From UA16 sp905478895 (lineage in GTDB: Bacteria > Bacteroidota > Bacteroidia > Flavobacteriales_D > Sanyastnellaceae), in NCBI GenBank assembly GCA_943788495.1, contig CALSQO010000001.1, positions 744,001-808,000 on the forward strand: a stretch of 64,000 nucleotides of DNA, read 5' to 3'. Below the pieces are notes generated by a model, which was given only the letters and a program-made list of their open reading frames with translations, made no database searches and had not been told where the DNA came from. The first letter of the stretch is position 1; each line of letters starts with the position of its first letter. The translations under genes and the position numbers were made by a program. This document shows positions 36,764-45,121 of the stretch, in pieces.

Positions 36764-37471
36764 ATGAAACTGATTGCCTGGAATTGTCATCAATCCTTTC
36801 GCACTAAAGCGGATAAGATCCTAGCGATGAAACCAGATGTTTTGGTTCTACCAGAATGTGAAATTCCATCTAAGCTGTCTTCAAAAGGGATTGACTTTCG
36901 GGATGCTCATTGGGTTGGGAAAAACAAGAATAAGGGCCTTGCTATTTTGACTTTTAACAACTGGACACTTGAGGTTCTTGATGAGGCTAAGCCTCCCATT
37001 CCTTTTGTCATTCCACTGCGTTTACAGAGAGAAGGAGAGTCATTTGTTTTATGGGCTGTTTGGTCGCAGAAGCCAGATAGTCATAGTAACTACGGTGTTA
37101 GAATGTGGAAAGCACTTTCAAGTTACAGTCAACTTCTATCTCAAGAAAAAATCATTATCACGGGTGATTTCAATAGTAGCTCAAAGTGGGATCGCAAAGG
37201 TCGTAGGTCAAATCACTCGAATACTGTCAAAGTGTTAAACGAACATGGCATCAAGAGTATGTATCACGAGCATTTTTCGGAACAGCAAGGTCAAGAAAGC
37301 CGAGCCACATTGTTCTTTACTTACAATGAGGATAAACCATTTCACATCGATTATTGCTTTGCCAGTGAATGGTTTGGCCAGCGCCTCAGATCTATGACTG
37401 TGGGTGAATCAAAGGATTGGCTTGAGGATAGCGATCACATGCCTTTAATCATGGATTTTGAGGGAGTGTAG
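36764..37471 (+). CDS. Endonuclease/exonuclease/phosphatase-family protein
   Basis: 235 residues, no signal peptide. EEP-fold motifs in order: LIAWNCHQSF with the first Asn, VLVLPECE with the metal-binding Glu, ITGDFNSSSKWD (the GDFN catalytic Asp/Asn), HIDYCFAS and SDHMPLIMDF with the catalytic Asp-His pair. All key residues are present, so a metal-dependent phosphodiesterase or DNase is likely. The substrate is unknown; defence or DNA-processing roles are possible. The coding sequence looks more AT-rich than the chromosomal genes around it. First gene of the element, convergent with the next. Confidence 0.8.
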   Translation: MKLIAWNCHQSFRTKADKILAMKPDVLVLPECEIPSKLSSKGIDFRDAHWVGKNKNKGLAILTFNNWTLEVLDEAKPPIPFVIPLRLQREGESFVLWAVWSQKPDSHSNYGVRMWKALSSYSQLLSQEKIIITGDFNSSSKWDRKGRRSNHSNTVKVLNEHGIKSMYHEHFSEQQGQESRATLFFTYNEDKPFHIDYCFASEWFGQRLRSMTVGESKDWLEDSDHMPLIMDFEGV

Positions 37472-37494
37472 GCCGAACTGCTGTCTTTCCTGAG

Positions 37495-39291
37495 TTACTT
37501 CTCCAGCTCCTCACTCACCTTGTCCAATGTCTCTTTAGCAGTGGCATTGACCCCAGTGCATGACCAAACAAGGTCTGAGGATTCACAATGCACCAATTTC
37601 AGTTGAATCATTTCGTCCCCCATGAGACATCCAGATTCAACAAAAAGATAGCCTTGCGCATTTTCAATGCACCCTTTTTCGATCAGAGTCTCTTCGAATG
37701 TGAGGCCACTCATCTGTAAGCGATGCTCGTTGAGTAAGTCTTCAAAGTGTCTCCGTTCGATTACCTCATAATGGGCGAGAACATTGTTTTCGGTGTAGGA
37801 GGCCAGTTCATCCGCTGACTTGGAATTGCCATCACAACCCGTAACCATCTTGCCAATAACCGCGACTGCAGTTATGTTGTGCTCCTTATCAGTCTTGTTG
37901 AAGGTCACGTCACTTGGCTTACTATTATTTTTAATCAGCGCAGCCCTATCTGTCGACACCTCTCCATCTGCCGCCGCGGCGTCAATGGAAACGACGGCTC
38001 CGTTGCTACTCCCTCCTTCAAAGGGAAAGCCATGTGTCCAGTTGGTGCCGTAATCACCAAACGTCTCCGTCACGGTAAGGTTGGCTTGTACCCTTGACTG
38101 GTCAAAATTTCGAGGCACTATCATATCGTAAGTGATGGGAATCGTTTCGCCTGGAGCGAGACTAGCAACTTCGACGGATGTATTGTTCGAGTAGCAGTTC
38201 ACAGCGTCTGGAAGGGTCAATTCCACTGATAAGTCATGCGCAGTGCCGATTCCCGTATTCTGAACCAGAATATCAAGTCCAATGGGTGTGTTCGGTTTCC
38301 ATGTCGATAAGGAAGAGGTGAAATCGACCACCTCGAGTTTCGGAGCGCGGAAGGCACGGGTCTCAATTTCTACCTTAAAAGGCTCTGGGCTAAAACCGTT
38401 CGGTTCCTTGACTTCGATGGTCACTTCAATTACGCCATCGACAGTCTTCCTGTCTGAAAGAATTGTGTATGATGAAGCCTCTCCACTTGTTCCCGGCGGG
38501 ATGTCGGGCACGAGCCATGGCGAAACCCAAGTCAGTCCATCTGTTGCACCACTTATTGACACGTCTGCATACAAGTTTCTTCCTGGCCCTGGTCCTGTAT
38601 TTTCAATTATGAAGGACAGTTCGGCTCGGTCCATAGCGTCCAAGGCGCCGTTTCCAGCCAATGATTGATTTGGATTTATGTCTGTTAACCTTACGGTGGA
38701 TGGGTCGATTGATAATATTGGGGGGTCTTCTGAGGCAGAGAGCCCTGCGGATTCTGTAAGTCTTTGAATAAATTCCAACACCCTTTGCTCAATCACCGTG
38801 TCTGGAGCGTATGGTAAGTATGTCTCATATCGAATGCGCGCTTCATCTTGATTACCCATTGCCTCATAACATCTGGCTGTAAAAAACAACCCGTTCGCGT
38901 AGGATGAGTCTTGGCTCATTACTGCCTCAAAGCCAACAACTGCCCTATTATATGCACCTTCCTCCATTTCCAACATAGCGAGCTGCCAAGCGGCTTCAGA
39001 TTGGCCAGGCTCCAAAACAAGGGCTTCAGAAAATCGTTCCCTTGCCTTTTCCAACTGCCCACTTTGAACAGCAAAGATCCCCAGCCATACGATGGCATCC
39101 ACATTGGGATTCTCTCCTTGGGCTAAAGAAGCGAGTTCCAGAATTCCCTCCACGGTATTCCCCGAGGAAACCTTTTGAACAGCAGCATCAACTTGATCGC
39201 GTCTATCAAAAGCCGCAATCGTCTGCGCCAGGGACTGATTGATGCCAAAGGCTCCAAACAACATTAAAAGCAGTATGAGGCGGACTTTCAT
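37495..39291 (-). CDS. Secreted TPR / CARDB / CsgG-like protein
   Basis: 598 residues. Signal peptide (LMLFGAFGINQSLAQ); TPR repeats at about 30-170 (AIVWLGIFAVQSGQLEKARERFSEAL, AAWQLAMLEMEEGAYNRAV); two CARDB-like beta-sandwich domains (LSFIIENTGPGPGRNLY, LDILVQNTGIGTAHDL); then a C-terminal domain like CsgG/TolB-type lipoprotein domains (YEVIERRHFEDLLNEHRLQMSG ... GCIENAQGYLFVESG). The combination suggests a periplasmic scaffold or envelope stress component. It lies on the opposite strand to all other cargo and has its own -7 box. Confidence 0.7.
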   Translation of the reverse strand: MKVRLILLLMLFGAFGINQSLAQTIAAFDRRDQVDAAVQKVSSGNTVEGILELASLAQGENPNVDAIVWLGIFAVQSGQLEKARERFSEALVLEPGQSEAAWQLAMLEMEEGAYNRAVVGFEAVMSQDSSYANGLFFTARCYEAMGNQDEARIRYETYLPYAPDTVIEQRVLEFIQRLTESAGLSASEDPPILSIDPSTVRLTDINPNQSLAGNGALDAMDRAELSFIIENTGPGPGRNLYADVSISGATDGLTWVSPWLVPDIPPGTSGEASSYTILSDRKTVDGVIEVTIEVKEPNGFSPEPFKVEIETRAFRAPKLEVVDFTSSLSTWKPNTPIGLDILVQNTGIGTAHDLSVELTLPDAVNCYSNNTSVEVASLAPGETIPITYDMIVPRNFDQSRVQANLTVTETFGDYGTNWTHGFPFEGGSSNGAVVSIDAAAADGEVSTDRAALIKNNSKPSDVTFNKTDKEHNITAVAVIGKMVTGCDGNSKSADELASYTENNVLAHYEVIERRHFEDLLNEHRLQMSGLTFEETLIEKGCIENAQGYLFVESGCLMGDEMIQLKLVHCESSDLVWSCTGVNATAKETLDKVSEELEK

Positions 39292-39295
39292 AGTG

Positions 39296-39303
39296 CGAAA
39301 ATA
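39296..39303 (-). promoter_or_regulatory. -7 promoter element, leaderless type
   Basis: TATTTTCG on the minus strand ends 4 bases before ATG 39291. Confidence 0.5.
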
Positions 39304-39537
39304 AACAGCTTTGTTGAATATTCGGATTAGTCAAATTCCAGTTAACAATAGGAATTCATATGTCAATGCATGCCTACCAAGAAGGCGTAGATTGACGCCC
39401 TGAATTCTTGACTTATAGTGAGTGAAGCTAATTATATTAGTAGCTACTACAGCTGTTTGAGGCCGTTGTTAATAACAGGCCTGTATTGTGAATTCTTTTG
39501 TTTTGGATGTGCATGAAGTAATGCTCAAATTTGAACC

Positions 39538-39868
39538 GCTAATAATATTAGCATGCTTTATCTATGCGTCGAAGAGCACGGTTCGGTAAAGCATCACAAG
39601 CGGTCAGAATGGTATCCATCCAAAGCCGCACCCCAGGTTAAAGTTACAAGGGGGATGGAGTGAAGCATTTCACTTAAGTAACGAGGAACGTACAATGTTA
39701 TATCGTTCTGCCAGAGAAGCGACGTTGGCTCCGAGTCGGTGGCGTTGATCTTTCAATCCTAATCACGATTGGAACACCTAAAAAATGTTCCTTTCGTGGG
39801 TAGGGAGAGGTGTAGCCAGTCTGCTCGGTATCACCATGTCAGTGGTGTTGCCGAGGAGCTGGATACAT
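39538..39868 (+). ncRNA. Probable structured noncoding RNA of unknown class
   Basis: The 628 bases from 39304 to 39931 contain no credible gene. From 39538 on they are dense in hairpins: GCTAAT/ATTAGC (39538-39552); ATGCTTTA/TAAAGCAT (39553-39594); CCATCC/GGATGG (39616-39658); AGTGAA-GCAT-TTCACT (39659-39674); a two-part stem AACGA..AACGT / ATGTT..TCGTT (39680-39707); TTTCAATC/GATTGGAA (39751-39774); and a long irregular hairpin (39810-39868) whose 13-base arms 39824-39836 and 39843-39855 pair with one mismatch. Four wobble pairs are G-U only if the plus strand is transcribed, which sets the strand. I recognise no known family. Upstream, 39304-39537 holds two smaller hairpins (39383-39398, 39459-39483) and nothing else I can name. 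Confidence 0.55.
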
Positions 39869-39931
39869 AGGGTAGGATACTTAATAGATACTATCATTAT
39901 TAGAATCAAATAGAATAAAGAAGACCAAAAT

Positions 39932-40183
39932 ATGCCTAGGAAAAAAGGAGCATTGAATCATACAACTCGTGAAACAAAGGAGTTTTTAAAGTTGGTGGTC
40001 AAAAACGAACATTTACGTATTGAGGAGGCCCTTTTGGAGTTGTTTGAATCGAATAAATCAAGCTACTTAAACGCCATAGTAAAGTTGCTCCCTTTCATTA
40101 CTCCTAGGGCGACAGAAGTCCATCTGAATGCGCCTCAAATGCCCGATAAGCTGCCTTCATGGTTCGATACAGTAGAAGAGTAG
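39932..40183 (+). CDS. 83-residue charged protein, mobile-element type
   Basis: Begins MPRKKGALNHTTRETKEFLK and contains ALLELFESNKSSYLNAIVKLLPFITPR. This resembles small Bacteroidota proteins found beside integrases and phage genes (LNK.T.E.., ...L..LLP...P), some annotated as terminase small-subunit-like. Mostly helical, basic at the N-terminus and acidic at the C-terminus, so DNA or RNA binding is possible. It starts 63 bases after the structured RNA segment and precedes the HTH gene by 75 bases. Confidence 0.6.
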   Translation: MPRKKGALNHTTRETKEFLKLVVKNEHLRIEEALLELFESNKSSYLNAIVKLLPFITPRATEVHLNAPQMPDKLPSWFDTVEE

Positions 40184-40258
40184 TCCGTAAAATTTTAGGG
40201 TTGCCACCCGTAACCCACTACAGGGCTTAGTCCCGAAAATGTAAAATCACAGAATATC

Positions 40259-40534
40259 ATGAGTCACAAAAAACTGATTGAAATACACACCTACTCCGAT
40301 GATGAATTCATGGAGAAACTAGCTGATCGGATTGCTGAGAAAATTGGGGTCGTTGTGTCTACCCAGCCTCGCCAATATGGCGATGTTTCTCTCGAAGGCC
40401 CTTGCTGGCAAACCTCTGCTACCGCCATGGATCACTTCCAAGTCAGTCGACCCACCCTCAAAGCGATGCGCGAACGGGGAGAGGTGGAGTTCATCAAGCC
40501 TGGTAGGAGTTATCGCTACAATATCTGTCTCTGA
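40259..40534 (+). CDS. Excisionase-like helix-turn-helix protein
   Basis: 91 residues. The N-terminal half is a helical segment (DDEFMEKLADRIAEKIG); the C-terminal half is a MerR/excisionase-type winged helix (FQVSRPTLKAMRERGEVEFIKPGRSYRYN). In Bacteroidota elements such proteins regulate excision or element genes together with a tyrosine recombinase, which is present at the right end here. The last codons of this gene are duplicated at 43372 (see the 48-base repeat). Confidence 0.75.
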   Translation: MSHKKLIEIHTYSDDEFMEKLADRIAEKIGVVVSTQPRQYGDVSLEGPCWQTSATAMDHFQVSRPTLKAMRERGEVEFIKPGRSYRYNICL

Positions 40535-40560
40535 AGGGTTTAGTTGGTATTTCGTATCTT
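40513..40560 (+). repeat. 48-bp cassette repeat, copy 1
   Basis: Matches 43372-43419 at 46 of 48 positions. It covers the last codons of the HTH gene (RYNICL and stop) and a promoter-like stretch ending in GTATCTT, 20 bases before the first FISUMP gene. Confidence 0.8.
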
Positions 40561-40579
40561 GAAACACCAAATTTTCCTG

Positions 40580-42190
40580 ATGAAACAACTACTCACTATC
40601 ATAAGCTGTTTTGTAGTGCTCTCGATGAGTGCTCAGGTTCCAGGGTATGTCCCACAGGAAGACTTGGTCGCTTGGTATTCGCTTGATGGGGATGCAATCG
40701 ATCAGGGGCTACAAGGCCTTAATGGTGAAATTTTTGGGGCGACGCCTGGTACAAATCGATTTGGCGATGAGAATGGTGCAATGTCATTCAATGAGGCAGG
40801 CGACAGAATTGAACTGGGCGAAATTTCAACCTCAATAGGACAAGCCAACATAGGAATGACTGTTTCATGTTGGTTCAAAGGACAAGCTCTACCTAATGAT
40901 GGAAACCCTTCTGGCGGTCAGATTTTCAGTGCGTATTACGGAAGTGGCAACAGACAGATTAGGTTGGAAGTGATTTTTGATCCTGCGCCTGCCGTTCAAA
41001 ATAGACTCAAATATTATTGGCGGTGTCCTAGTGAAAATGATGAGCCTTCTAGTGATTTCAGTCTAGACACAGAACAGTGGCATCATTATGCTTGGGTAGT
41101 CGACCCACTTGAAGGGGAGATTCGTGTTTATTTCAATGGGCAAGAGGTTTTAAGCATGGCTGCTTCGTACGACTCCTCTCAGGACTACTATGGAGGGGAA
41201 GAAAGAAACTGGATGATTGGTTCTTATTGGCCTTGGTTAAATCAATTCCCACATCAATTTCAGGGTTCAATTGATGACCTTGGAATATGGACTCGCCCCC
41301 TTTCAGTTCAAGAACTCAATGACTTATTTCTTAGTGAGCAGGCTGTTTGGGGATGTACAGACCCTAGTTCGTGTAACTACAATGAAGCAGCGACGACGGA
41401 TGATGATTCATGCTACCCTTGCGAAATCCCTATTGCGCATTGTGGGTCTGGTACATATTGGGATCCAGAAACGTTGTTTTGCCTTCCTATTCAATCCTGC
41501 GAAGACGATCTTGACGGCGACGGCGTCATAGGGATCAACGACTTGATGGAATTGCTTTCATCCTTTGGAACGATGTGTGAGGGACCTGAAACAGTCGAAT
41601 TCACTTGCGGAGACCCGATGAACTATCACGGCTACGATTACGCCACGGTGCAGATTGGCGACCAATGCTGGTTTGCAGAGAATTTGAAGACGAGAAACTA
41701 CTCAAATGGTGATGAAATTTTCACTATCGCTGAGAACACAGCGTGGTCGGATGCTACAAGTGGCGCTTCATGTATTTGGCTAAACGATAGTGTAAGTTAT
41801 TTTCAATCTTATGGTCGGTTCTATAATTATCCTGCAGTTGTTGATGAACGGGGACTTTGCCCAATTGGATGGAAAGTTCCTACTGGGGATGATTTTGACG
41901 TTGCTTCTTCGGAATTCGGCGGAAATTCGATATCTGGATGGGCTCTAAAAGCCGCCCCTCCGATTTGGGATGGCTCAAATGAAAGTGGTTTTGAAGCAGT
42001 CAAAACGGGATATCGTAACCATAATGGGACTTTCGTTTATGACCATGCAGTCTTTTGGACTACAGATTTACATAATTCATTTTATGGGGTAAATCGCTTT
42101 TTGACGACACAATCGGCAAGTTTGTCTGCTGCCGCAGAAGAGTTTACTAATGGTCACTCCATCCGCTGCATCAAAGACACCGAAGAATGA
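40580..42190 (+). CDS. LamG-like / FISUMP-domain secreted protein
   Basis: Start at ATG 40580 (MKQLLTIISCFVVLSMSAQ); 536 residues. After the signal peptide comes a concanavalin/LamG-like laminin-G domain (DLVAWYSLDGDAIDQG ... HHYAWVVDPLEGEIRVYFNG ... SIDDLGIWTRPLS), one GCTDPSSCNY repeat, a dockerin-like motif (DLDGDGVIGINDLMELLSSFG), and a C-terminal FISUMP domain (YATVQIGDQCWFAENLKT, LCPIGWKVPTGDDF, HSIRCIKD). FISUMP is a C-type-lectin-like fold named for the Fibrobacter major paralogous domain. Its stop overlaps the next start by four bases. Confidence 0.82.
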   Translation: MKQLLTIISCFVVLSMSAQVPGYVPQEDLVAWYSLDGDAIDQGLQGLNGEIFGATPGTNRFGDENGAMSFNEAGDRIELGEISTSIGQANIGMTVSCWFKGQALPNDGNPSGGQIFSAYYGSGNRQIRLEVIFDPAPAVQNRLKYYWRCPSENDEPSSDFSLDTEQWHHYAWVVDPLEGEIRVYFNGQEVLSMAASYDSSQDYYGGEERNWMIGSYWPWLNQFPHQFQGSIDDLGIWTRPLSVQELNDLFLSEQAVWGCTDPSSCNYNEAATTDDDSCYPCEIPIAHCGSGTYWDPETLFCLPIQSCEDDLDGDGVIGINDLMELLSSFGTMCEGPETVEFTCGDPMNYHGYDYATVQIGDQCWFAENLKTRNYSNGDEIFTIAENTAWSDATSGASCIWLNDSVSYFQSYGRFYNYPAVVDERGLCPIGWKVPTGDDFDVASSEFGGNSISGWALKAAPPIWDGSNESGFEAVKTGYRNHNGTFVYDHAVFWTTDLHNSFYGVNRFLTTQSASLSAAAEEFTNGHSIRCIKDTEE

Positions 42191-43275
42191 AAAAGTTACT
42201 GACCATACTGTTTGCTGTTGCTTTGGGGTTGAACCTCAGTGCGCAAGAAGAATGCATGAATCCTGATGTCAATTGCGATGGTTACGTCAATGTCAATGAT
42301 TTACTGGGCTTGCTAGGATACTTCGGTGATGAGGATTTGGATGGTGACGGGATATGGGATTCGCAGGACGACTGTGTGGATGATGGTTGCGGAGTTTGCG
42401 GCGGTCCAGGGCCTCAAGTATTGGCCGTTGACACCATCACCTTTGCGACCGATTCAACTTTCATTGAGGTAATCAACGAATGGTATGTGTTTGAGATTCC
42501 TGACACGACCTTCACGTTGGTTTGCACCAATCCTGGTTGCACCGATCCGACGGCCGAGAATTTCGACTCATATGCTTCGGAGGATGATGGGAGCTGCACT
42601 GGTATTCCGTGTATTGGTGAATATACGGTGACGTATGACGGTTACGATTACGCCACTGTGCAAATCGGCGACCAATGCTGGTTCACGGAAAACCTGCGAA
42701 ATGAGTACTACGCCAATGGCGCTGCAATTCCAGGGGGTCTGAGCGAGAGTGAGTGGGTGAATACCACTCAAGGAGCTATGACAATATACAGCGAAGGAAC
42801 AATGACCGTTTATGCAGGTAGTAATGACGAGGAGGCTAATCTGAATGATTACGGCCGATTGTACAATTGGTATGCCGTGCAAGATTCAAGTGGTTTATGC
42901 CCGTCTGGCTGGCATGTGCCGACAGATGAAGAGTTTATGACGCTTGAAATGGAATTGGGGATGAGTGAATTGGAGGTAAATTCGACGGGCAATCGTGGCA
43001 CTGACCAAGGTGTGCAAATGAAATCTTCTCCTGAAGATCAAGTGAGTTGGGACGGAACGAACACGAGTGGTTTTTCTGGTTCTGCTGGTGGATGGCTTGC
43101 TCCTGGTGGGGCAGGTGGTTACTTCAATGGAGAATTCAGTGGGCATTTCTGGACGACTTCATCAATTGGAAATAATATTTGGACCCGCGGTCTGTCAACT
43201 GGATATTCCGGAGTTGATCGCGGTAATAACTGGTGGGCTCAAAATGGTCTTTCAGTTCGTTGCGTTCGGGATTAA
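42187..43275 (+). CDS. Dockerin-like / FISUMP-domain secreted protein
   Basis: 362 residues. Signal peptide MKKLLTILFAVALGLNLSAQ, then directly a dockerin-like motif (DVNCDGYVNVNDLLGLLGYFG) with a TSP3-like DLDGDGIWDSQDDC, one GCTDPTAENF repeat and a FISUMP domain (YATVQIGDQCWFTENLRN, LCPSGWHVPTDEEF, SVRCVRD). The first ~80 codons are close to those of the gene at 48679, and the signal peptide also to that at 47170. Translationally coupled to the preceding FISUMP gene through an ATGA overlap. Likely surface-exposed binding protein. Confidence 0.82.
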   Translation: MKKLLTILFAVALGLNLSAQEECMNPDVNCDGYVNVNDLLGLLGYFGDEDLDGDGIWDSQDDCVDDGCGVCGGPGPQVLAVDTITFATDSTFIEVINEWYVFEIPDTTFTLVCTNPGCTDPTAENFDSYASEDDGSCTGIPCIGEYTVTYDGYDYATVQIGDQCWFTENLRNEYYANGAAIPGGLSESEWVNTTQGAMTIYSEGTMTVYAGSNDEEANLNDYGRLYNWYAVQDSSGLCPSGWHVPTDEEFMTLEMELGMSELEVNSTGNRGTDQGVQMKSSPEDQVSWDGTNTSGFSGSAGGWLAPGGAGGYFNGEFSGHFWTTSSIGNNIWTRGLSTGYSGVDRGNNWWAQNGLSVRCVRD

Positions 43276-43371
43276 AAGCGTCGGCTTGTGTGGGGCTTGA
43301 CCCTTTGATTCGCTCGCTCCTCGAGCCGTTTTAAGGCTATTACAATGCCTTTCAATCGTGCGTGTAAGCCC

Positions 43372-43419
43372 TCGCTACAATATCTGTCTCTGACGGGTTT
43401 GGTTGGTATTTCGTATCTT
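43372..43419 (+). repeat. 48-bp cassette repeat, copy 2
   Basis: 46 of 48 positions equal copy 1 at 40513. It includes an orphan end of the HTH gene (RYNICL, stop) with no gene body in front. It ends in GTATCTTC; TATCTTCG at 43413-43420 resembles the -7 promoter box of the following gene. Confidence 0.8.
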
Positions 43420-43438
43420 CGAAATAACCAAGATTATT

Positions 43439-45112
43439 ATGATGCGAAGTAAACTGATGTTTCTTTTCCTAGTGCTGAGTGCATTATCCTTGACAGTTTC
43501 TGCCCAAGACAACCCATGTGGGGTTGAAGGCGTCGTTGTCGAGGCATCAAGCTTTCAATACGCACCCGCTTCCGTCGCAATCGAAGTCGGTCAAACGGTG
43601 GTGTGGGTCAATATGGGCGGAACGCATGACGTTAATGCCGCGATGAGCAGCGTTGGTGACATGTGGGACAATCCGGAAACATTTACGATTCCCGCCGTTC
43701 AGGGCAGCAGCGAAGGTGTTTGCATTGGTTCGCACACCTTCACAGTAGAGGGAACATATGATTACGATTGTTCAATCGGAAATCACGCGGCAAATGGGAT
43801 GGTGGCCTCCGTCACAGTCAATCCTGCGACCCAGAGCAATAGCGTTGTAGACATCATTGTAAACAGCGAAGATCACACGGTGCTAGAAGCAGCTGTGATC
43901 GAAGCTAATCTTGCTGGAACGTTGAGTGGCGATGGGCCATTTACTGTTTTCGCCCCAACAGATGATGCTTTCGCGACGTTGTTGGACGCTTTGGGCTATA
44001 CAGCTGAGGAACTCCTCGCCTATCCCGGTTTGACTGATATCTTGCTTTACCACGTAGTTGGTGCACAAGCGTTGTCAACGGACTTTTCGGACGTACAACA
44101 AATCACGACGCTTCTCGAAGAAGACGTGGTTGTGACCATTAACGAAAATGGTGTGTTCATCAACCAATCGCAGGTCACAACTGCTGACATTGTAACGGAT
44201 AACGGAGTGGTTCATGTGATTGATGCCGTTCTCGTCCCTGAGCCTGCACAATCCAACACAGTTGTGGACATCATCGTAAATAGTGAAGTCCACACCGTAT
44301 TGGAAGATGCTGTTGTTGCTGCAGGCTTGGTAGATGCTTTGAACGGAGCAGGTCCTTTCACCGTATTTGCTCCAACAGATGCTGCATTTGCTCTTTTGCC
44401 AGCAGGCGCACTTGACGCGTTATTAAATGATATTCCTCTCCTCACCGATATTTTGCTGCATCATGTAGTGGGAGATAATGTGATGTTCTACGATTTTTCT
44501 GATGGCCAAGAGTTGTCCACGTTGCTTGGATATGACCTGACAGTTACTGTGAATAGTAATGCGGTATTCATCGACAACGCGATGATCACAGTCGCAGACA
44601 TTGTTGCTGACAATGGCGTAGTCCACGTGATTGATGCCGTGTTACTTCCGCCAGCACCAATTGTTTCGGATGATTTGCCGTGGACTCATCAATGTAGTAT
44701 TGAAGAATGTGATTCCTGGGTGTTCGACAATGGGTCTTCAATTGTGGGTTCTCCATGGTTCGACATTGACTTGAATTTTGAATGCTCACTAGAGGGGCCT
44801 GCTGGACCATACAACCAGTGGGCAGGAGGAATAGGTGATTTTAACGCGGCAAGCGCAATGAACTCAACTACAGCTGATAATGGATTGTTGATTGTTGACT
44901 CTGATCTGTTTGGTGCAGATGCCAATTATGATGCGGCATGGATTGAAAACAGCTGGGTTCAGACGGTCAGCGCCAATCAACTGCGCAGCAACGGAGAATG
45001 TGAAAATTGCTTTTCAAACTCGCTATCAGATGCTGGGATAACGGGGCGAGTGATGACAGTGAGAAATGTCTTGTGGAAGTATCAAGAGACGGCATCAACT
45101 GGCCAGATATAA
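43439..45112 (+). CDS. Plastocyanin-fasciclin secreted protein, N-terminal part (frameshifted)
   Basis: Signal peptide (LFLVLSALSLTVSAQ) from ATG 43439. A plastocyanin/azurin-like domain follows with a full type 1 copper set: His in GGTHDVN, then Cys, His and Met in YDCSIGNHAANGM. Two fasciclin (FAS1) domains come next (VVDIIVNSEDHTVLEAAV ... GPFTVFAPTDDAFATL ... LLYHVVG ... NGVVHVIDAVL, and a second copy). The protein then enters a jelly-roll-like domain (DAAWIENSWVQTVSA) and loses coherence near 45005, stopping at 45112. The coherent sequence continues in another frame from about 45004 to 45155 and returns to this frame afterwards. Confidence 0.78.
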   Translation: MMRSKLMFLFLVLSALSLTVSAQDNPCGVEGVVVEASSFQYAPASVAIEVGQTVVWVNMGGTHDVNAAMSSVGDMWDNPETFTIPAVQGSSEGVCIGSHTFTVEGTYDYDCSIGNHAANGMVASVTVNPATQSNSVVDIIVNSEDHTVLEAAVIEANLAGTLSGDGPFTVFAPTDDAFATLLDALGYTAEELLAYPGLTDILLYHVVGAQALSTDFSDVQQITTLLEEDVVVTINENGVFINQSQVTTADIVTDNGVVHVIDAVLVPEPAQSNTVVDIIVNSEVHTVLEDAVVAAGLVDALNGAGPFTVFAPTDAAFALLPAGALDALLNDIPLLTDILLHHVVGDNVMFYDFSDGQELSTLLGYDLTVTVNSNAVFIDNAMITVADIVADNGVVHVIDAVLLPPAPIVSDDLPWTHQCSIEECDSWVFDNGSSIVGSPWFDIDLNFECSLEGPAGPYNQWAGGIGDFNAASAMNSTTADNGLLIVDSDLFGADANYDAAWIENSWVQTVSANQLRSNGECENCFSNSLSDAGITGRVMTVRNVLWKYQETASTGQI

Positions 45113-45121
45113 ATACATTTA

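Noticed and set aside
39715..39745. CCGAGTCGG stretch resembling a tracrRNA or omega-RNA hairpin
   Set aside because: The stem is only three pairs, there is no CRISPR array and no cas, IscB or TnpB gene nearby.
39538..39868. Group I or group II intron
   Set aside because: No domain V (AGC...GUU) hairpin, no GUGYG start, no intron-encoded protein, and no interrupted gene.
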